Below, one piece after another: positions 5,188 through 10,618 of a stretch of DNA of 10,618 nucleotides. This stretch comes from Chloroflexi bacterium RBG_16_68_14 (GTDB lineage Bacteria; Chloroflexota; Dehalococcoidia; DSTF01; RBG-16-68-14). The stretch covers positions 6,956 to 17,573 of the forward strand of contig MGOB01000041.1 in NCBI GenBank assembly GCA_001796995.1, read 5' to 3'. Every line of letters begins with the position of its first letter. The first letter of the stretch is position 1. The notes beneath the pieces were generated by a model that was given only the letters and a program-made list of their open reading frames with translations, made no database searches and was not told the DNA's origin. Position numbers and translations under genes: made by a program.

Positions 5188-6735
5188 ATGGCTCGACGAC
5201 CGAATAGCCGCAACGGCAACAACGGCCGCCCTCTCAACTCCCAGGCCAGCCTCAATGGCTACATCAAGTCCATCTGCGACATCATGCGCCGCTCCAACTG
5301 CGCGGGCGCCCTCCAGTATGTGCCGGAGCTGACATGGATGTTGTTCCTCCGCATCCTCGATGATCGGGAAGAGCAGGAGGCGGAAGGCGCCAAAGCGCTC
5401 GGAGTGGGCTTCACGCCTTCGCTCGTCGAGCCCTACCGCTGGCGGGACTGGGCGTCGCCGGACGGCGCCAAGCGTCAGGAGCTCCAGGCGGCGCCGATGG
5501 GCGCGTACATGGCGTTCGTCAATGATGACCTCCTGCCTCACCTGCGCTCCTTGGGCGACCGGGCGGGCGCTACACACCGCCAGCTCGTCATCAGCCAGGT
5601 GTTCGCCACCGTCGAGCGCACGCGCATCGACACCGAGCGGAACCTGCTGGACATCCTCGACAAGATAGACGCCCTGTCCGGGCGCAGCGTCGATGACACC
5701 CACATGTTCCCGCTCTCCCAGGTCTACGAAGGCTTGCTGCTCAAGATGGGCGAGAAGAACAACGATGGCGGCCAGTTCTTCACGCCCAGGGAAGTCATCC
5801 GGGCGATGGTGCGGGCGGTGAACCCGCAGATCGGCCAGACGGTGTACGACCCGTGCTGCGGCACCGGCGGCTTCCTCGCCCAGGCGTACGAGTACATGCA
5901 GCCGCAGGCGGCCACCGCTAGCGAAATCGAACAGCTCAAGACCGAGACCTTCTACGGGCGCGAGAAAGAGAACCTGGTGTACCCTATCGCGCTGGCGAAC
6001 ACGGTCCTGCACGGCATCGACGGGCCGCACATCTGGCACGGGAACACGCTAACCGGCGTGGCGTTCCATGCCGCTCTCTACACGGACGCCCCGGCCCTCT
6101 TCGACGTGGTGCTCACCAATCCCCCGTTTGGCGGCAAAGAGAACAAGGACGCCCAGGCCAACTTCGCCTACAAGACCGGAGCCACGCAACTGCTCTTCCT
6201 CCAGCATGTCATTGACGCCCTGGCCGACGGGGGGACGTGCGGCATCGTGATGGACGAAGGGGCTCTCTTTCGCACGAATGAGACGGCCTTCGTCCAGACC
6301 AAACGCAAGCTGCTTGACGAGTGCGACCTCTACTGCATCGTCAGCCTGCCGGCGGGCGTGTTCATCAACGCGGGCGCCGCGTCGAAGACAAACCTGCTCT
6401 TCTTCCGCAAAGGGCAGTCGACAGAGCGCATCTGGTACTACGACCTGTCGGACGTGAAGGTGAGGAAGCGGACGCCGTTCACGCTCGCGCACTTCGATGA
6501 CTTCTTGGAGAGGCTGGCGCTCCCACCGGACGACCCGGAGCGAGAGAGCGAGCGGAGCTGGTGGGTGAGCATCGATGAAGTCCGGGCGAGAACCTACGAC
6601 CTAAAGGCGGTGAACCCGAACCGGAAGGACGAAGGCGACACACGAACGCCGGAAGAGCTCATCGCTATCATCGAGGCGAAGCAGGCGGAGCTGTCGGAGG
6701 CGCTGGCGGCGCTGCGAAGAAGTCTGGGTGGCTAA
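5188..6735 (+). CDS. hsdM: Type I restriction-modification DNA methyltransferase subunit M (HsdM), N6-adenine
   Basis: HsdM transfers a methyl group from S-adenosylmethionine to adenine N6 in the site chosen by HsdS, which protects host DNA. The protein is 515 aa, usual for HsdM. The N-terminal helical domain (about 18-170) includes SICDIMRRS and LTWMLFLRILDD. GGQFFTPREVIRAMV (194-208) opens the catalytic domain, followed by the SAM-binding motif DPCCGTGGFL (221-230) and the catalytic NPPF (311-314, within LTNPPFGGKENK), then SLPAGVF (386-392). A helical tail (about 486-512) probably contacts HsdS. The ATG at 5188 is 20 bases after the hsdS stop, with GAGGGG about 14 bases upstream. It is the last gene of the operon. 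The convergent purM stop is only 31 bases away and no terminator is visible between them. All key motifs are intact. Confidence 0.96.
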   Translation: MARRPNSRNGNNGRPLNSQASLNGYIKSICDIMRRSNCAGALQYVPELTWMLFLRILDDREEQEAEGAKALGVGFTPSLVEPYRWRDWASPDGAKRQELQAAPMGAYMAFVNDDLLPHLRSLGDRAGATHRQLVISQVFATVERTRIDTERNLLDILDKIDALSGRSVDDTHMFPLSQVYEGLLLKMGEKNNDGGQFFTPREVIRAMVRAVNPQIGQTVYDPCCGTGGFLAQAYEYMQPQAATASEIEQLKTETFYGREKENLVYPIALANTVLHGIDGPHIWHGNTLTGVAFHAALYTDAPALFDVVLTNPPFGGKENKDAQANFAYKTGATQLLFLQHVIDALADGGTCGIVMDEGALFRTNETAFVQTKRKLLDECDLYCIVSLPAGVFINAGAASKTNLLFFRKGQSTERIWYYDLSDVKVRKRTPFTLAHFDDFLERLALPPDDPERESERSWWVSIDEVRARTYDLKAVNPNRKDEGDTRTPEELIAIIEAKQAELSEALAALRRSLGG

Positions 6736-6766
6736 GGACAATCTGCGCGGGCGTTGCGAGTAGCAG

Positions 6767-7873
6767 CTATGTCGAGGCGGGCTCGAAGTACGAGGCCGTG
6801 CTGACAAGACCAACAGGGTTCAGATGGACGCGGCGCTCAGGGTCAGGCACGGCGTGCCCCAACTTGTGCGCTTCGACGTTGTGCCGGGCAGCGATTTCAA
6901 TCGCTCGGTCAGCGTCGGCGGGGTCTACAACAACACAGAACCCGATGCCCATGTTGAAGACCGTGAACATTTCTCCTCTAGGAATGGCACCGAGCTTCTC
7001 GATAAGGCTGAAGATCGGCTGAGGGTCCGGCAAGTATTCGATGACGAAGCCAAAGTTGGCCTGGATGCGGCGGAGGTTTGCGAAGCCATCGCTAGTGATG
7101 TGGGCAAGCGATTTGATGCGGAGGCCACTTGTCAGCATGTCAAGGATCGGCTTGACGTAGATGCGGGTCGGCGTCAAGAGCTCCGCGCCGACGGTCTGAC
7201 CGAGTTCTGCTACTTCGGACTCAACGGTAAACGCGCCGCTCTCCAACAACACTCTCCGAGCGAGACTCAGGCCATTGCTGTGAATCCCTGAGCTTCTTAG
7301 CCCCACGACAACATCGCCTTCGCGGATGTCTCGACCAGTCAGGATTCTATCCGTTGGCACTGTACCGACAGCGCATCCAACCAGATCGAAGGCTCGCTGT
7401 TTGCTGTAACCCTGGAGCATGTCTTTGATCTGGGCAATCTCACCGCCAGGTATCTCGATGTTCGCTTCGCGGGCGCCATCTGCCAGACCTGCACCGATCT
7501 GCTCCAGCAGCAGCTCGTCCGGCACGCGCACCGCAACGTAATCGAGCATGGCGATGGGAGTCGCGCCAACGCAGAGCAGATCGTTTACGTTCATGGCAAC
7601 GCAGTCGATGCCGATCGTGTCGTACCGGTCCATCATTTGCGCGATAAGCGCCTTGCTCCCGACGCCATCCATCGAGACAGCGAGCCCAATCTTATTACCA
7701 AGGTCGAGCACGTTGGCGAACAAGCTGATGGGTAAGAGCTGGCGGCGAGAAGCTGTGCTCCGAATGTGTTGGAGCAACCCTTCGAGGGCGCGCTCCTGCC
7801 GTGCGCTGTCCACGCCGGCTTGAGTGTAGGCGTGTCCTGGTCTGGCCGGTTCCTGCTCCACGGAAGCCCTCAT
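6767..7873 (-). CDS. purM: Phosphoribosylformylglycinamidine cyclo-ligase (AIR synthetase), archaeal-type PurM
   Basis: PurM closes the imidazole ring of AIR from FGAM using ATP, the fifth step of purine synthesis, in the cytoplasm. The 368 residues carry the family landmarks: YTQAGVD (16-22), MDGVGSK (68-74), IGIDCVAMNVNDL (87-99), GGE (143-145), GLRSSGIHSNGLSLAR (191-206), PTRIYVKPIL (235-244), HITSDGF (258-264) and FNMGIGFCVVV (306-316). The wording resembles archaeal PurM as I remember it more than E. coli PurM. Two differences stand out: GGEIAQI where GGETAxM is usual, and HITSDGF where HITGGGF is usual. They may be clade-specific or may mean altered activity. The ATG at 7873 has GGAGG seven bases upstream and overlaps the stop of the upstream gene (ATGA). 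Sampled rows here look lower in G+C than the DUF3631 gene to the right. No other pur gene is in the window. A PurM-superfamily paralogue with another role is possible. Confidence 0.88.
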   Translation of the reverse strand: MRASVEQEPARPGHAYTQAGVDSARQERALEGLLQHIRSTASRRQLLPISLFANVLDLGNKIGLAVSMDGVGSKALIAQMMDRYDTIGIDCVAMNVNDLLCVGATPIAMLDYVAVRVPDELLLEQIGAGLADGAREANIEIPGGEIAQIKDMLQGYSKQRAFDLVGCAVGTVPTDRILTGRDIREGDVVVGLRSSGIHSNGLSLARRVLLESGAFTVESEVAELGQTVGAELLTPTRIYVKPILDMLTSGLRIKSLAHITSDGFANLRRIQANFGFVIEYLPDPQPIFSLIEKLGAIPRGEMFTVFNMGIGFCVVVDPADADRAIEIAARHNVEAHKLGHAVPDPERRVHLNPVGLVSTASYFEPAST

Positions 7874-8340
7874 GGCCGCACCTCCACCGCGACCGAAATC
7901 CGCTGAGAGTCTGTGTCGGTCCTAGCACTTAGTTCTATATGCGTCGACTCTGTCGCTTTCATTGCTGTGAAAATCCATGCGGACTTCTGCTGGTGGTTTC
8001 CTGGACCCAGAGAACTGGTCTTCGGCATCCCTGCCAGGCCGAAAACAGCATCGTCATAGGATGCCTCCAGATCGCATCGCTCGCACCCTACGACATCGAG
8101 ATCAGTTTCGATGGTCACGGTGTCTCCGACTTGGACTAGGACGCGAGTGGGCTGCCCCGGCTCCTTCGTCGGCGGGGGTGTTACCTGGGCCTGGAGCCGA
8201 AGCCGCTTGCCCGAGCCATCGCTGCGGCGCATTTGACGGGGCAGTGACACGGCAAGGATTAGAGTACCAGATCGTAGGGGAGTGGGGATAGTGGGGCGAG
8301 AGGAGGCCGGGGCGCTTGGCGAGTGCCGCTGCGGGCCCAT
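7870..8340 (-). CDS. Hypothetical protein with putative Ig-like beta domain, coupled to purM
   Basis: I do not recognise the family. From the ATG at 8340 the product is 156 aa. Residues 1-25 are Pro/Ser-rich. Residues about 66-156 alternate hydrophobic and polar residues like a small beta-sandwich (VLVQVGDTVTIETDLDVV, then SAWIFTAM, then RISVAVEV at the end), with a CERC pair (86-89). No signal peptide or membrane segment is seen. Evidence that it is a gene is mainly the four-base ATGA overlap with purM and the promoter at 8377-8406. The frame is open upstream to an in-frame ATG at 8535 (221 aa), but that start follows directly after a terminator, lacks a ribosome site and includes the promoter. 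The AGGAGA at 8357-8362 is 16 bases before the chosen ATG, longer than ideal, so the start is uncertain. No function is assigned. Confidence 0.55.
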   Translation of the reverse strand: MGPQRHSPSAPASSRPTIPTPLRSGTLILAVSLPRQMRRSDGSGKRLRLQAQVTPPPTKEPGQPTRVLVQVGDTVTIETDLDVVGCERCDLEASYDDAVFGLAGMPKTSSLGPGNHQQKSAWIFTAMKATESTHIELSARTDTDSQRISVAVEVRP

Positions 8341-8376
8341 ATAGATCAGGCGCCTATCTCCTAGCCTATTTACCAG

Positions 8377-8406
8377 ACTATAGTCGTCCGGCGCGCCTAG
8401 AGTCAA
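8377..8406 (-). promoter_or_regulatory. Promoter of the hypothetical gene-purM unit
   Basis: On the minus strand TTGACT (8401-8406) and TATAGT (8377-8382) are 18 bases apart, each five of six consensus positions. Predicted transcription starts near 8370. An AGGAGA follows at 8357-8362. Confidence 0.6.
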
Positions 8407-8542
8407 GCCGCCGCTTACCGAGGGATTCCAACCCAGGCTTTGGCATAGAGTCCACGCTGCCCGACATCTCTGGCAGTCTATCGGGCTGAGGCCTCTAGGG
8501 GGCGCGGAACCTGGTTCCCTTGCCGGGTTTGCCATACGCCGC

Positions 8543-8563
8543 AAAAACGCGCACGCGTGCGCG
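8543..8563 (-). terminator. Palindromic intrinsic terminator closing the replication-gene operon
   Basis: Bases 8548-8563 form a perfect 16-bp palindrome (CGCGCACGCGTGCGCG), which folds as a 6-bp stem with a CGCG loop. On the minus strand it is followed directly by TTTTT (8547-8543). It lies 24 bases after the stop of the zinc-finger gene. The palindrome alone could also be a protein-binding site. Confidence 0.65.
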
Positions 8564-8586
8564 TAGCGCGAGGGCTAGCCGCGTGC

Positions 8587-8784
8587 CTAGCCGACGGGCA
8601 GATGCGGCTCTCCGCAGCTCCCGCAGCGATGTGGCCGTCCGCTCGCCCACTCATTGCCCCACCACCGGCGCCGACAGCCTGGGCTACAGAAGCGCTGGGC
8701 GGCTCTGCGCGGGTGAAACGCCTTACCACACGGCCCATAGGCGCAGCGACGCTGAGAAAGCGTTCGAACGTGAGGGCGGGGCAT
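8587..8784 (-). CDS. Small cysteine-rich zinc-finger protein (65 aa)
   Basis: The 65 residues contain CAYGPCGKAFHP (Cys14, Cys19), then QRFCSPGCRRRWW (Cys33, Cys37), and a second possible zinc site CGSCG (Cys54, Cys57). The spacing C-x4-C-x13-C-x3-C followed by a basic run fits a treble-clef or ribbon zinc finger, common in small phage and plasmid proteins with the wording RFCSxxCR. The start ATG follows the stop of the DUF3631 gene after a single base (TAG-A-ATG), so translation is probably coupled. A terminator follows 24 bases after the stop. Likely role, by inference only: DNA binding or an accessory protein of the element's replication or expression. An overlapping frame at 8478-8738 has no such motif and is not believed. 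Confidence 0.72.
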   Translation of the reverse strand: MPRPHVRTLSQRRCAYGPCGKAFHPRRAAQRFCSPGCRRRWWGNEWASGRPHRCGSCGEPHLPVG

Positions 8785-8785
8785 T

Positions 8786-10618
8786 CTAGCGGGCCTTGTC
8801 GGTCGGCGAAGCTGGGTCCAGCAGCGTCGCGCCTAGATCGCGGGCGAAGCGAACGAGGTGGCCGCCGCGTTGTGGAACGGGCTGGCCGGCGCGGCAGGTC
8901 GGGCAGCGTCCATCATCTGCATCGTACAGGTCGTCTCGGACGGCGCCAGCGCAGCACTTACAATAGCTGACTGACCAGCCCCTAGCCTGGACGAATGCCC
9001 AGAGCTTATCGGTCTCCCCTGGCGGACGGTGTGGGCAGGTGCTCTCCGATCCTGTATTAGCCGCCACAACCGCCACATCCGCAACACCGTCCTCCTTTAG
9101 GTTCGATTCAGGCGCGCTCTCTGTTGCGCTTGTTGCGGTCCGTGCCGGTATGTGGGGAAGGTAGCGCGACCAGGCATCTTCGAAGGCTGCCCGCTGGTAG
9201 CCCTTCGGCGTCTTGTCTTCGATGCGGACGGTGTGAGGCCGGATGCCGTAAGGCTTGAGAAGCCGCGCTAGCTTCCTTTCGTCCAGCGGCTTGGCCTTTA
9301 GGTCGCCCCACGGCGCTTCCTCGACAGCAACGAGCGCCGCCACCAGCTCGGCGGACGAAAGGCGCTCAGCGCCGCGTTCCTCGAAGATACACCGAACGTC
9401 CGCTAGTAGTCGCACGCCCAAGCTGTCATCCTCGCGCTCGACGCCCGCCGACAACGCTAACGCGGCACAACGAGACCGCTCCGGCCAGTTGCCGCCCGCG
9501 AGGTCAGCGATGGCTAGCAGCGGCTCCCAGCCGTCAGCGGCCCGATCATCGAGCGCATCCGGGATCTCGGGCCGGGCGTCGCGCAACGGGTCAACGTGCG
9601 CAGCCGCCCACCTCTCTAGGCGCTCCCGCAATGGCGCCGCCAATGTGTCCGCCTCACGCCATCGGAAGCGGGCGACGCGCTCAGACGGAGCGCGGCGCTT
9701 CAGGGTGACGATGATCGCCCGGTCTGTAATCGTATCAGGCAGCTTGCCGATGCTGGCGATGGCCTTCGGCCCGAAGACTGGAAAGTCCTGAGCCGCCCAG
9801 TCGCCGCCCGTGCGGACGCAGACCGAGGCGACGCCGCGCCGCCGGTGCCCGGCGTTCAGGATGGCTCGCAGCGTCTCGGCATACTCCTGCTCGCCCTGAA
9901 ACGCGGCGTCGCTTTCGTCTAGCAGCAACGTCGGCCTGTCTCCCGCCACCTTGCGGATCAGAACGGCCGCCGTCACCCGGCCCGTCAACCACGGCCGAGC
10001 TGCCACCAGCTCTAACGTCTCAAGCAGGCGCGTCTTGCCGCTCCGCTTTTCCACTGACACGATCGACAGGTAGGGCGTCGCATCGGCGGCGTCGACGGCA
10101 TGGCTGTGGGCGCACCACAACGCCACGGTGTCGCCCTGAGCGTCCGCCAGCACGACGTACCGCCGAAGGAACGCGGCCAGATCGTCCAGCAAGGCGGCGC
10201 TGTCCTCTGTCTCCGCCAGCTCCCACGGCTCGGCCGCGTCCATGAGGGCGCGCACCGCGTCGCCGCTCCCGCCCCGCTCTACAAAGTCGGCGGCGTCGCC
10301 GCCAGCAAGGGCGTCGGGCCAGCGGATGAGGCACACAGGGGCACCTAGTCCGCGCAACCGTTGGGCGACGTTCTCCATGTGCCGCTCCCCCGGCGCGTCG
10401 GCGTCGCCCCACAGGTAGGGTCGCAGCCGGGCCAGCGGCCGCAATGCGTCGGCTGCCGGGGCGACGCTCGCACCCGTCACGGTGCCCACGGCCGGGACAC
10501 CGACGGCCCGGAGCGCGTCCGCCGCCTTCTCCCCTTCGGTGAGCACCACGGCGGTACCGTCGGGCAGCTCGGCTAGGCACCCGGCGCCGTACAGGGGCAG
10601 GGTGGCGACGGCGCGTCC
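8786..10618 (-). CDS. TOPRIM-DUF3631 primase/helicase-like replication protein of a mobile element, N-terminus beyond window
   Basis: 610 residues are visible and the frame is open to the window edge, so the protein begins outside; the GTG at 10549 lies inside the TOPRIM domain and is not the true start. Visible residues 24-36 carry the TOPRIM glutamate motif (VVLTEGEKAADAL), with a DAD acidic pair at 72-74. A DUF3631 region follows, with the ATP loop EKRSGKT (190-196), Walker B-like LLLDESD (231-237), ILNAGHRR (253-260) and FGPKAIASIGKLPDTITDR (282-300). The C-terminal tail, after a low-complexity linker (about 490-525), has clustered cysteines (553, 555, 556, 572, 575) that suggest a zinc ribbon. 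Proteins of this build are found in phages, plasmids and integrated elements, where they are thought to prime and unwind DNA at the element's origin. It is the first visible gene of a minus-strand unit with the zinc-finger gene. No frameshift is seen. Confidence 0.9.
   Translation of the reverse strand, partial: GRAVATLPLYGAGCLAELPDGTAVVLTEGEKAADALRAVGVPAVGTVTGASVAPAADALRPLARLRPYLWGDADAPGERHMENVAQRLRGLGAPVCLIRWPDALAGGDAADFVERGGSGDAVRALMDAAEPWELAETEDSAALLDDLAAFLRRYVVLADAQGDTVALWCAHSHAVDAADATPYLSIVSVEKRSGKTRLLETLELVAARPWLTGRVTAAVLIRKVAGDRPTLLLDESDAAFQGEQEYAETLRAILNAGHRRRGVASVCVRTGGDWAAQDFPVFGPKAIASIGKLPDTITDRAIIVTLKRRAPSERVARFRWREADTLAAPLRERLERWAAAHVDPLRDARPEIPDALDDRAADGWEPLLAIADLAGGNWPERSRCAALALSAGVEREDDSLGVRLLADVRCIFEERGAERLSSAELVAALVAVEEAPWGDLKAKPLDERKLARLLKPYGIRPHTVRIEDKTPKGYQRAAFEDAWSRYLPHIPARTATSATESAPESNLKEDGVADVAVVAANTGSESTCPHRPPGETDKLWAFVQARGWSVSYCKCCAGAVRDDLYDADDGRCPTCRAGQPVPQRGGHLVRFARDLGATLLDPASPTDKAR

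Noticed and set aside
5164..6039. Minus-strand open frame of 291 codons opposite hsdM
   Set aside because: It is antisense to the conserved methyltransferase motifs and its composition (Val/Ala/His/Arg-rich) is typical of a mirror frame.
7939..8291. Plus-strand frames opposite the hypothetical gene before purM
   Set aside because: No ribosome site or recognisable product. The minus strand has the promoter and the ATGA overlap with purM.
8478..8738. Minus-strand frame overlapping the zinc-finger gene
   Set aside because: No motif or coupling is seen, and it crosses the terminator at 8543-8563. The alternative frame has ordered zinc ligands.
9255..9791. Plus-strand open frame of 178 codons opposite the DUF3631 gene
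   Set aside because: Ser/Arg/Ala-rich mirror frame of a well-supported gene.

Overview
The window is about 60-65% G+C bacterial DNA. A type I copper protein ending in an LPxTG-like motif, a PurM of the archaeal sequence type, and promoters built from TTGAC-like -35 boxes with extended -10 boxes together suggest a member of Chloroflexota (Dehalococcoidia or SAR202-like). This is inferred from family resemblance and is not proven.

Left part (1-1250), probably core chromosome: a secreted cupredoxin on the minus strand, cut by the window edge; a divergent promoter region; a compact candidate small RNA gene with a textbook terminator; a non-coding stretch with several hairpins; and an intact tRNA-Ala(CGC) with its own promoter and terminator.

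Junction (1255-1560): the 5' half of a tRNA-Arg(CCT) gene stops at the end of the anticodon loop and runs into unrelated sequence that carries three copies of a 9-bp repeat. This is what the edge of an old integrated element in a tRNA gene would look like.

Centre (1557-6735): a type I restriction-modification operon in the order hsdR-hsdS-hsdM, with R and S overlapping by ATGA and S and M 20 bp apart. HsdS and HsdM form the methyltransferase; HsdR adds ATP-driven translocation and cleavage. All the main motifs looked for are intact. Convergent to it lies a two-gene unit (8406-6767, minus strand): a small putative Ig-like protein of unknown function overlapping an archaeal-type purM by ATGA.

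Right part (8543-10618, minus strand): a mobile-element replication gene (TOPRIM plus DUF3631 primase/helicase, N-terminus beyond the window), a tiny cysteine-rich zinc-finger protein one base after it, and a palindromic terminator. The layout suggests a genomic island next to a tRNA with a defence operon and a phage- or plasmid-like replication module. Whether the purM unit belongs to the island or is chromosomal sequence between two insertions cannot be decided from this window. I found no CRISPR array, rRNA, transposase or intact integrase.
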